Below are positions 1-6,350 of a DNA stretch of 13,137 nucleotides, one piece after another. Source of the DNA: Acidobacteriota bacterium (lineage in GTDB: Bacteria > Acidobacteriota > Vicinamibacteria > Vicinamibacterales > SCN-69-37); NCBI GenBank assembly GCA_024653875.1, contig JANLHE010000465.1:1-13137 (forward strand), in the 5' to 3' direction. The translations under genes were made by a program, and so were the position numbers. The notes beneath the pieces are model-generated. The model did not search any database. It was given only the letters and a program-made list of their open reading frames with translations, and was not told the origin of the DNA. Numbering within the stretch: the first letter of the stretch is position 1; each line of letters opens with the position of its first letter.

Positions 1-1436
1 GCCTTCAGTCCCGCTTCGGCGTTGAGCAGGCGCGCTTTGGCGGACGCGATCCACGACGCGTCCTCGGCCAGCAGCGTGCGCGAGGCTTCGATGGCCGCGC
101 CGGTGACCTCGGGCGCGGGGCCGCCGTGGGTGCGGCGAATCTCGACGAAGTACTCCGGACTCAGGAGCTTCTCCATCTCCTCGTTGGTGTACTCGATCGC
201 GGTGCCGGTGACGTCCTGCGAGATCTGCTCGACGATCCCGGCCAGCGGCGCGTCGGGCTGCGCCAGGCGTTCGCGCACCAGGCGCGCGGCAATCGTGTGC
301 CCCGCCTTGAACGGCAGCCCGCGCTCGCGGGCCAGCGTGTCCGCCAGTTCCGTGATGGCGACCCAGTTTTCGCAGGCACGCTGGCGCATCTTCGCCACGT
401 CGAAGTCCGCGCCCTCGAGCGCGACCGCGACCAGCGACACCGCGCGAATCGCGTCCTTGAACATGGTGGCGACGAGCGGCTGCAGGTCGTCCTCGGTGTC
501 CACGATGTCGCCGAACGGCGTGTTGTGCACCGCCACCGGGACGGCCCCGGCTTGCGCGAAGGCCTTCGACGCAATGGCGCGCGCGTGTTCGAGCGCCACC
601 GGGTTGCGCTTCTGCGGCATGATGCTGCTGCCCTGCACGAACTCGTCGGTCAGCCGCAGGTAGCCGACTTCCATCGTGCACCAGAGCAACAGGTCCTGCA
701 CCAGCCGCCCGAGTCCCACGAGCGTGACGCCGGCGGCGCCCGAGGCCTCGAGCAGGTAGTCCACCGTCGCGATGCTGCCGTATGTGTTGCCGGTGGTGCC
801 GTCAAAGCCCAGCAGCGCGCTCGTGCGATCACGGTCGATCGGGAATCCCGTGCCGGTGATCGCGCATGCCCCGAGCGGATTGACGTTGACCGATGCGTAC
901 GCGGCCTTCAGGCGGCCGCCGTCGCGTTCCAGCTGCTCGATGGCCGCCAGCAGGTAGTGCGCCACCGTGGACGGTTGCGCCGGCTGCGTGTGGGTGTGCG
1001 CGGGATACACCGTGTGGCGATGGCGGCTCGCGACGTCGATGAGCGACCGTCGCAACTGGACCGTCGCTTCCATCAGACCCAGCACGTAGTCGCGCAACCG
1101 CATCCGGTACATCGTCATGTCGATGTCGTTGCGGCTGCGGGCGGTGTGCAGGCGTCCGGCGACCGCCTCGCCGCACGCGGTGACGACCTCGCGTTCCAGA
1201 TAGCAGAACAGGTCCTCATACGTGCCGTCGTACACGACCGCGCGCACCGCGGCCAGATCGATGCCGTCCAGCGCGCGGCGGATGGCGCGGGCGTCCTCGA
1301 GCGAGACGATGCCGGTGTCGCGGAGCATGACCAGGTGGGCGTAGTGGATGGCCATGAGCGGACCGAGGAACAGCGCCTTGGCATCCTCGAAGTTCTCGTT
1401 CAACACGATTCGGACGTAATCAGGGGAGAACTTCAT
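1..1436 (-). CDS. Argininosuccinate lyase-family lyase, C-terminal end cut by window edge
   Basis: The frame reads from ATG at 1436 leftward for 478 codons with no stop before the edge, close to the usual 450-500 residues of the family, so little is missing. Visible motifs are HTARSRND (residues 97-104), AHTHTQPAQP (146-155) and the superfamily signature GSSIMPQKRNP (269-279); Thr148/His149 and Ser271 match the catalytic positions of argininosuccinate lyase. The family eliminates fumarate from N-substituted aspartates such as argininosuccinate, as cytosolic tetramers. The protein differs from textbook ArgH: it lacks the WGGRF-type N-terminus, has HTAR where HTGR is usual, and carries HNTPFGDIVDTEDDLQ (304-319) where canonical ArgH has a KDMQEDKE-like stretch. 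It could therefore be an ArgH paralogue acting on another aminodicarboxylate. It lies 6 bp after a ROK regulator; the AGGA ribosome site (near 1442-1446) overlaps that gene's stop, implying translational coupling. Family certain, substrate unsure. Confidence 0.85.
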   Translation of the reverse strand, partial: MKFSPDYVRIVLNENFEDAKALFLGPLMAIHYAHLVMLRDTGIVSLEDARAIRRALDGIDLAAVRAVVYDGTYEDLFCYLEREVVTACGEAVAGRLHTARSRNDIDMTMYRMRLRDYVLGLMEATVQLRRSLIDVASRHRHTVYPAHTHTQPAQPSTVAHYLLAAIEQLERDGGRLKAAYASVNVNPLGACAITGTGFPIDRDRTSALLGFDGTTGNTYGSIATVDYLLEASGAAGVTLVGLGRLVQDLLLWCTMEVGYLRLTDEFVQGSSIMPQKRNPVALEHARAIASKAFAQAGAVPVAVHNTPFGDIVDTEDDLQPLVATMFKDAIRAVSLVAVALEGADFDVAKMRQRACENWVAITELADTLARERGLPFKAGHTIAARLVRERLAQPDAPLAGIVEQISQDVTGTAIEYTNEEMEKLLSPEYFVEIRRTHGGPAPEVTGAAIEASRTLLAEDASWIASAKARLLNAEAGLK

Positions 1437-1442
1437 GGGGTC

Positions 1443-2714
1443 CTATCGGGTGCCCGTGCGGCCCACCGCACGAGGCGGAAATGTCGCCTGCCCCAGCCAC
1501 TGCGCCAGGCGCGCTTCGGCGGCTTCCATCGCGGAGTAGACCGCGCCCACCAGCTGGGCGTCATCGCCCAGCGAGGAGATCTCCAGCGACGGCATGTTCG
1601 GCACGATGCGCGAGACGACGCGCCGCACCGGTTGAACCAGCAGATCGCCCGCGTGGCTCAAGCCGCCGCCAAAGACAATCAACGCGGGGTCCAGCACCGC
1701 CACGATGTTGGCCACCGCGGTCCCGATGAAGACGGCCAGCTCTTCGATGACCGCGGACGCGCGCGCGTCACCCGCGCGGGCCGCGGCGATGATCGTCGCG
1801 ACGGCGGCGGCGCGGTCCTGGCCGGGCCCCGCCACGTCCTGCACGAGCGGTCGCGCGTGGTGCCACTCGGGAATCGCGGCCGCCCCGACGTGGCTTTCCA
1901 GGTAGCCGCGTTCGCCGAAGTCCGCTTCCCACTCGCGGTAGTCCAGGTTCATGTGGCTGATCTCGCCGGCATAGAAGTGGTGCCCGCGATGCAGACGCCC
2001 GCCCACCACCACGCCTGCGCCGACGCCGGCGCCGAGCGCGAGGAAGACAAAGTCATTCACGCGCCGGGCCGATCCCTGCCAGCGCTCCCCCAACGCCGCC
2101 ATGTTCGCGTCGTTGTCCACGCGGACCGGCGCGTTCAGGCGGGTCGCAATCAGGTCGCGCAGCGGCAGATCCACCCAGCCCGGCAGGTTGACGGCGCTGA
2201 TCACGCGTCCGGTGTTGACGTCGGTCATGCCCGGCGCACCCACCCCCACCGAATACAACTTGCGGCGATCGCGCCGCGCGCGCGCAAACACCTCGTCCAC
2301 GCCGGCGCACAGCTGGTCGATGATCGCGTCGCCGCCGCCGCTGGTGTCGGTGGGCACCTGGTGGCGCGCCAGCACCTTGCCCTGCAGGTCGGCCAGCGCC
2401 ACGCGCATCGTGCGCGAGCCCACATCCACGCCAATCAGATAGCCGAACTCGCTGTTGAACTGCAGGAGAATTGGCGGGCGCCCGCCCTTCGACGTGCCGA
2501 CGCCGACTTCGCGCAGCAGCCCCACCTCGTGCACCAGGTCTTCGACCAGCGCCGAGACGGTGGGCGGACTGAGTCGCGTCGCTTTGGCCAGATCCGCGCG
2601 CGAGATCGGACCCGACCGCCGGACGGCTTCGAGCAGGCGCTGCCGGTTGACGCGCCGGCTGTTGAGACTTCCCCCGGCGTCGCCGCCGGTCGCGAATTCG
2701 AGTGGCATGGTCAC
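1443..2714 (-). CDS. ROK-family transcriptional regulator (NagC/Mlc/XylR type)
   Basis: A 423-residue protein with an N-terminal winged helix-turn-helix (about 22-62, including SRADLAKATRLSPPTVSALV) and a C-terminal ROK sugar-kinase-like domain. The phosphate loop GVDVGSRTMRVALAD (95-109), the VDNDANMAALGE segment (199-210, with the Asp that is catalytic in ROK kinases) and GEISHM (250-255) are all visible. Members with this layout are repressors or activators whose DNA binding responds to a sugar or sugar phosphate. Unusually, the zinc motif CxCGxxGCxE is degenerate: it reads ADFGERGYLE (264-273), with all three cysteines replaced while the glycines and LE are kept. The start is GTG at 2714 or, equally plausibly, ATG at 2708; an AAGTGA sequence lies 4 or 10 bp upstream respectively. 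A strong promoter and a perfect inverted repeat precede the gene, suggesting autoregulation. The ligand cannot be told from sequence. Confidence 0.9.
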   Translation of the reverse strand: MTMPLEFATGGDAGGSLNSRRVNRQRLLEAVRRSGPISRADLAKATRLSPPTVSALVEDLVHEVGLLREVGVGTSKGGRPPILLQFNSEFGYLIGVDVGSRTMRVALADLQGKVLARHQVPTDTSGGGDAIIDQLCAGVDEVFARARRDRRKLYSVGVGAPGMTDVNTGRVISAVNLPGWVDLPLRDLIATRLNAPVRVDNDANMAALGERWQGSARRVNDFVFLALGAGVGAGVVVGGRLHRGHHFYAGEISHMNLDYREWEADFGERGYLESHVGAAAIPEWHHARPLVQDVAGPGQDRAAAVATIIAAARAGDARASAVIEELAVFIGTAVANIVAVLDPALIVFGGGLSHAGDLLVQPVRRVVSRIVPNMPSLEISSLGDDAQLVGAVYSAMEAAEARLAQWLGQATFPPRAVGRTGTR

Positions 2715-2715
2715 G

Positions 2716-2750
2716 GGTTCACTTAATTCAATACCTTAACAAAGTGAACC
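2716..2750. promoter_or_regulatory. Inverted repeat, probable operator of the ROK regulator
   Basis: The arms GGTTCACTT (2716-2724) and AAGTGAACC (2742-2750) are perfect reverse complements around a 17-bp AT-rich spacer containing TTAA at both ends. The surroundings are GC-rich, so this AT-rich block stands out. It covers the predicted transcription start and the downstream end of the -10 box of the ROK gene and ends just before its start codon, which is where an autorepressor would bind. ROK regulators typically bind AT-rich palindromes. Binding is inferred; LacI- or other-family binding is not excluded. Confidence 0.65.
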
Positions 2751-2776
2751 GTATGTCCCGTGGCGGCGGGTGTCAA
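2748..2776 (-). promoter_or_regulatory. Sigma-70-type promoter of the ROK-lyase unit
   Basis: On the minus strand a perfect -35 box TTGACA (2776-2771) is followed, after exactly 17 bp, by TACGGT (2753-2748), which keeps the key TA...T of a -10 box. The predicted start near 2741 leaves a leader of roughly 27-33 bases before the regulator gene. The -10 box overlaps the right arm of the inverted repeat. Confidence 0.6.
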
Positions 2777-2783
2777 GCTGCCG

Positions 2784-2789
2784 TACACT
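2784..2789 (+). promoter_or_regulatory. Possible -10 box of the PBP gene (near-leaderless transcript)
   Basis: TACACT ends 9 bp before the ATG at 2799. No convincing -35 box is found 16-18 bp upstream and no Shine-Dalgarno sequence precedes the ATG, so initiation two or three bases before the start codon is plausible but weakly supported. Confidence 0.3.
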
Positions 2790-2798
2790 TTGCGGCGA

Positions 2799-5108
2799 AT
2801 GGCAACCCGGTCCCCCGCCACGCGCCGCGCGGGTCGTCCTCCCGGCAAGACCTCTCCTGACGCCCGGCGCCGTTTCTGGCGAAGGGTCCTGCTCATCGCG
2901 GCGGCGCCGCTGGCGCTGGCGCTGATTTTTGTCGTGTACCTGTGGACCACCTACTCGGCGCAGATTGACGCGCGGCTGGGCGGCGAACAACGGGCGATCC
3001 CGCGAATCTTCGGACGCCCGTTCGAGCTCCGGCCCGGCCAGGGCCTGACGCCGTCGCAGCTGGAACAGCGCCTCAACGACGTCGGGTACGCGTCGCGGAC
3101 CACGGTCGAACGGCCCGGGGAGTACTCGGTCGGCAGCAGCGTGATGGTGCTGCGCTCGCGGGGCCAGGACGCGATGGCCGTGCGCGTGGAGTTCTCGTCC
3201 TCCAAGGGCGCGCCGCCGGTGATTGCCAAGCTCGTGAATCAGGACACCGGCAAGGCCGTGCCCCAGGTGACGCTGGAAGCGCCGATGTTGACCGCGATCG
3301 CCACCGGCGAAAAGCGGCGCTACACGCCGCTGGCGACGATTCCCGCGCGGATGCGCGAAGCCGTGCTCGCCATCGAGGATCGGCGGTTTTACGATCATCC
3401 CGGCGTCGACGTCATCCGATCCGCCGGCGCGGTGTTCACCAATGTCTTCGGCGACAAGGAGTACCTGGTCGGCGGCAGCACGCTGACCCAGCAGATCGTC
3501 AAGAACACGTTCCTCACGCCGGAGAAGACGATGCGGCGGAAGCTGCAGGAACAGTTCATGTCGCTGGTGCTCGAGTCGCGCTTTTCGAAGGACCAGATCT
3601 TCGAGCTGTACTTGAACGACGTGGTGCTGGGTCAGCGCGGCCCGTTTGCCATTCACGGCGTGGCCGAAGCCGCACGGATCTTCTTCGGGAAGGACGTCAA
3701 GAACGTCACGCTCGCGGAAGCCGCCACCATCGCCGGCGTTATTCAGTCGCCGTCGCGGCTGTCGCCCTTTCGCAACCCGGAGCGCGCGCTGGAGCGCCGC
3801 AACGTGGTGTTGAACGCGATGGTGGAGTCCGGCTACATCACCGAGGCTGACGCGGGGGCCGGCCGCACGGCGCCGCTGGGCCTGGCCACGCGCGCGCTCG
3901 AAAACGAAGCCCCATACTTCGTGGACTACATCAGCCGGCTGGTGGACGAACGGTATGCGGGCCTGCTGGAAACAGGCGCGGCGGTCGATGTCTTCACGAC
4001 AATCGATCTGCACCTGCAGCGCATCGCGCAGGAAGCCGTGGCCGAGGGCATCGCGCAGGTGGACAAACAACTGGCCGGCCGCAAGCGGAAGGGCCAGGCG
4101 CAGGCGGCGCTGGTGGCCGTCGATCCGCGCACCGGGGAAATCCTGGCGATGGTCGGCGGCCGCGCCTACAACCAGTCGCAGTACAACCGCGCGGTGACCA
4201 CGCGGCGTCAGCCGGGCTCCGTGTTCAAACCGTTTGTGTACCTCGCCGCGTTCGAGCGCATGGTGGCTGAAGGCGGCGCCGAACCCACGCCGGCCACGAT
4301 GGTGATGGACGAGCCCACCATCTTCATGGATGGCGAGACGCCGTACGAGCCCGGCAATTACCAGAACGAATATGACGGCCTGATCACGTTGCGCACGGCC
4401 CTGGCCAAGTCGCGGAACATCGTGGCCATCAAGGTCGCCGAGCAGACCGGGTACGACCAGGTGGCGGCGCTGTGGAAGAAGATCGGTGTGGGCACGCCCG
4501 CCAAACCCTACCCGTCGATCGCGCTGGGCGTGTTTGAAGCGTCGCCGCTTGAGATCGCCACCGCGTTCACGCTGTTCTCCAACGGCGGCACCGTGCGGCC
4601 GGTCCGCGCGCTGACCAGGATCGTGGAGGACGGCAAGACCAGGCAGGTCACCGGCGGACCGTCGCGCACCGCGGCGCGCGCGGACACCACCTATCTGGTG
4701 ACCAACATGATGCGCGCGGTCATGAACGAAGGCACCGGCGCGGGTGCCCGCAATCAGGGCTTCCGCCTGGATGCGGCCGGCAAGTCGGGCACCACCAACG
4801 ATCTGCGCGACGCCTGGTTCGTGGGCTTCACGCCCGATCTCCTCACGGTGGTGTGGGTCGGCTTTGACGACAACCAGCCCATTGGCCTCGGCGGCTCGCA
4901 GGCCGCGCTGCCGATCTGGTCGCAGTTCATGCGCAACGGCCTGGCCGCGCACCCCAACAAGGGATTCACCGTGCCGGCGGGCATCGTGTTCGCCGATATC
5001 GACCCGACGACCGGCCAGCTGGCCGGCCCGTTTTGCCCCAAAACAGTTCGCGAGGCCTTCCTGGAGGGCACCGAGCCCTGGATGTCCTGCGAACACCACC
5101 GCGACTGA
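2799..5108 (+). CDS. mrcB: Class A penicillin-binding protein, PBP1B type (bifunctional peptidoglycan synthase)
   Basis: Polymerises lipid II into glycan strands and cross-links stem peptides, anchored in the inner membrane with its domains in the periplasm. From ATG at 2799 it has 769 residues: a basic cytosolic tail, one membrane helix (about 29-50), a region resembling the UB2H domain of E. coli PBP1B (about 66-165, RIFGRPFELRPGQGLT onward), a GT51 transglycosylase with EDRRFYDHPGVD (193-204, Glu193 catalytic), GGSTLTQQ (225-232) and ELYLN (269-273), and a transpeptidase with SVFK (474-477, Ser474 nucleophile), SRN (538-540) and KSGTT (662-666). All catalytic residues are present, so it should bind beta-lactams. 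Two C-terminal cysteines (746 and 764) might form a disulphide. An in-frame GTG at 2760 would add 13 residues, but ATG 2799 gives a more typical basic start. The gene is divergent from the ROK regulator and probably monocistronic. Confidence 0.93.
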   Translation: MATRSPATRRAGRPPGKTSPDARRRFWRRVLLIAAAPLALALIFVVYLWTTYSAQIDARLGGEQRAIPRIFGRPFELRPGQGLTPSQLEQRLNDVGYASRTTVERPGEYSVGSSVMVLRSRGQDAMAVRVEFSSSKGAPPVIAKLVNQDTGKAVPQVTLEAPMLTAIATGEKRRYTPLATIPARMREAVLAIEDRRFYDHPGVDVIRSAGAVFTNVFGDKEYLVGGSTLTQQIVKNTFLTPEKTMRRKLQEQFMSLVLESRFSKDQIFELYLNDVVLGQRGPFAIHGVAEAARIFFGKDVKNVTLAEAATIAGVIQSPSRLSPFRNPERALERRNVVLNAMVESGYITEADAGAGRTAPLGLATRALENEAPYFVDYISRLVDERYAGLLETGAAVDVFTTIDLHLQRIAQEAVAEGIAQVDKQLAGRKRKGQAQAALVAVDPRTGEILAMVGGRAYNQSQYNRAVTTRRQPGSVFKPFVYLAAFERMVAEGGAEPTPATMVMDEPTIFMDGETPYEPGNYQNEYDGLITLRTALAKSRNIVAIKVAEQTGYDQVAALWKKIGVGTPAKPYPSIALGVFEASPLEIATAFTLFSNGGTVRPVRALTRIVEDGKTRQVTGGPSRTAARADTTYLVTNMMRAVMNEGTGAGARNQGFRLDAAGKSGTTNDLRDAWFVGFTPDLLTVVWVGFDDNQPIGLGGSQAALPIWSQFMRNGLAAHPNKGFTVPAGIVFADIDPTTGQLAGPFCPKTVREAFLEGTEPWMSCEHHRD

Positions 5109-5114
5109 CCGGGC

Positions 5115-5131
5115 CCGCCGTTCACCGGCGG
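5115..5131 (+). other. GC-rich hairpin between the PBP gene and hrcA
   Basis: CCGCCG and CGGCGG form a perfect 6-bp stem with a 5-base loop (TTCAC), beginning 6 bp after the PBP stop codon. There is no adjoining T-run; the nearest (5144-5147) lies beyond the hrcA -10 box. It could weaken read-through from the PBP gene, but is not a textbook terminator. Confidence 0.35.
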
Positions 5132-5136
5132 TGCGG

Positions 5137-5142
5137 TATACT
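5137..5142 (+). promoter_or_regulatory. -10 box of the hrcA operon promoter
   Basis: TATACT is a good match to the -10 consensus and places the transcription start around 5149, inside the CIRCE element, the usual arrangement for HrcA repression. No clear -35 box is visible at 16-18 bp upstream (the sequence there is all G and C). Confidence 0.55.
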
Positions 5143-5145
5143 GTT

Positions 5146-5172
5146 TTAGCAGTCTCATGACGGGACTGCTAA
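5146..5172. promoter_or_regulatory. CIRCE operator (HrcA-binding site)
   Basis: TTAGCAGTC (5146-5154), a 9-bp spacer, then GACTGCTAA (5164-5172) form a perfect inverted repeat. The consensus is TTAGCACTC-N9-GAGTGCTAA; each arm differs at one position, and the two changes are symmetric, so the palindrome is intact. It sits immediately downstream of the -10 box and upstream of the preferred hrcA start at 5184. Its position in front of a clear hrcA gene makes the assignment secure. Confidence 0.93.
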
Positions 5173-5183
5173 CCACACGACCC

Positions 5184-6233
5184 ATGACCGCCGACCTCAC
5201 TGACCGCCAGCGCCGCATCTTGGCGCGACTTGTCTCGGACTACATCGAGCAGGGTGAACCTGTGTCTTCGGCCTGGCTGGCCGAGCACTCGGGGCTGGGC
5301 CTGTCGTCGGCGACGGTCCGGAACATCCTGGCGCGGCTTGAAGAACAGGGACTGGTGCGGCAACCGCACACGTCGGCGGGCCGCGTGCCCACCGACGCCG
5401 GGTATCGCCTGTATGTGGACTGGCTGCTGCACTCGCGGCGGCGGCTGAAGTCCGCCGACGACATCGAACACCGGCTGCGCCGTGCCGGCGCCGTGGGCGA
5501 TCTTCTGGAAAACGTCTCCCACGAGCTGGCGCGGGCCTCGCACCAGATTGCGTTCGCGATGACGCCGGCCAACGCCACCGTGCGGCTGCGCCACATCAAC
5601 TTCGTCTGCCTGGACGCCCATCGGGTGCTGATCATCGTGGTGGCCACGGGCAATCAGATCACCCACAAGGTGGTGGAGACGCAGGAGCCATGCGACATGG
5701 CGGTGCTGGAACAGGCCGCGCAGTACATCAATACCGAGTTCGCGGGGCTGACGCTGCTGGAAGCGCGCGAGGCCATCGTGGCGCGGATGCGTGAGGAGCG
5801 GATGTTGTACGACGCCCTGCTCACCCGGGCGCTGCAACTGGCGCAAAGCGGCCTCGACGAGGTGGCGCCGGAAGAGACCCTGCGCGTGCAGGGGGTCTCG
5901 TTCCTGTTCGACGGCGCGCTGGGCGGGTCCGTGGATCGCGAACAGGTCACGCTCGAGACCCTGCGGGCGCTGTTCAAGCTGCTCGAAGAAAAACACCGCC
6001 TCGTGGAACTGCTGACCTCGTACATCGAGGCCGACGGCCTCACCGTGGTGATTGGCTCGGAACACACGTCGCCGGACATGCATCCGTTCAGCCTGGTCGC
6101 GTCCACCTTCCACGATGGACCGCGGACCGGCACCGTCGGCGTCATCGGCCCCACCCGCATGCGCTATCAACGCGCCATCACGGTGGTGGACGGTGTCTCG
6201 CAGGCGATGGCCCGGGTGCTCGAAGGCAATTGA
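5184..6233 (+). CDS. hrcA: Heat-inducible transcription repressor HrcA
   Basis: HrcA represses class I heat-shock genes by binding CIRCE; in well-studied species GroEL promotes its folding, so titration of GroEL by unfolded proteins relieves repression. The 349-residue product begins with a winged helix (about 5-60, LTDRQRRILARLVSDYI and SSATVRNILARLEEQGLV), followed by the diagnostic HTSAGRVPTDAGYRLYVD (62-79). The remainder has the GAF-like and dimerisation regions expected of HrcA and ends at normal length. ATG 5184 is preferred: the alternative ATG at 5157 lies inside the CIRCE spacer and only about 8 bp after the predicted transcription start, while 5184 gives the usual N-terminus. No good Shine-Dalgarno sequence precedes either. 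It is first in an hrcA-grpE-dnaJ-prmA cluster, and the upstream CIRCE implies autoregulation. Confidence 0.95.
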   Translation: MTADLTDRQRRILARLVSDYIEQGEPVSSAWLAEHSGLGLSSATVRNILARLEEQGLVRQPHTSAGRVPTDAGYRLYVDWLLHSRRRLKSADDIEHRLRRAGAVGDLLENVSHELARASHQIAFAMTPANATVRLRHINFVCLDAHRVLIIVVATGNQITHKVVETQEPCDMAVLEQAAQYINTEFAGLTLLEAREAIVARMREERMLYDALLTRALQLAQSGLDEVAPEETLRVQGVSFLFDGALGGSVDREQVTLETLRALFKLLEEKHRLVELLTSYIEADGLTVVIGSEHTSPDMHPFSLVASTFHDGPRTGTVGVIGPTRMRYQRAITVVDGVSQAMARVLEGN

Positions 6234-6249
6234 CACAACGCGGGGCGCC

Positions 6250-6330
6250 GGCTTGAGCCGCGCCGGGAAGACCGTAGGGCGTGGCTTGAGCCGCGCCGGG
6301 AAGACCGTAGGGCGTGGCTTCAGCCGCGCC
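6250..6330. repeat. 33-bp tandem repeat with hairpin units between hrcA and grpE
   Basis: Two full units (6250-6282 and 6283-6315) are identical over 33 bp, and a 15-bp partial third copy (6316-6330) differs by one base (CTTC for CTTG). Each unit junction carries GGCGTGGC and GCCGCGCC around a 4-base loop (6278-6297 and 6311-6330), an 8-bp stem with one G-T pair. The array nearly fills the 117-bp gap between the hrcA stop and the grpE start. It looks like a REP-type dispersed element expanded in tandem; as RNA the stems could affect processing or stability of the heat-shock transcript. Confidence 0.85.
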
Positions 6331-6350
6331 GAATTGAGAAGATGACACCA

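Noticed and set aside
126..2726. 866-codon open frame on the plus strand across the ROK and lyase genes
   Set aside because: It is antisense to two well-supported genes, is rich in Arg, His, Ala and Gly with no recognisable domain, and arises from the high GC content of the opposite frames.
2760..2798. Upstream GTG start for the PBP gene
   Set aside because: No ribosome site precedes it, it overlaps the promoter of the divergent gene, and the ATG at 2799 gives a normal N-terminus.
2736..5099. 787-codon open frame on the minus strand opposite the PBP gene
   Set aside because: The plus strand encodes a complete class A PBP with every catalytic motif; the antisense product is low-complexity with no family pattern.
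5115..5131. Intrinsic terminator after the PBP gene
   Set aside because: The stem is clear, but no T-run follows directly and the hrcA -10 box is only 5 bp away, so it is recorded only as a hairpin.
5157..5183. Upstream ATG start for hrcA
   Set aside because: It lies in the CIRCE spacer immediately after the predicted transcription start and would add residues not seen in HrcA proteins.
6250..6330. CRISPR array
   Set aside because: The repeats are direct and contiguous with no unique spacers, and there are no cas genes.
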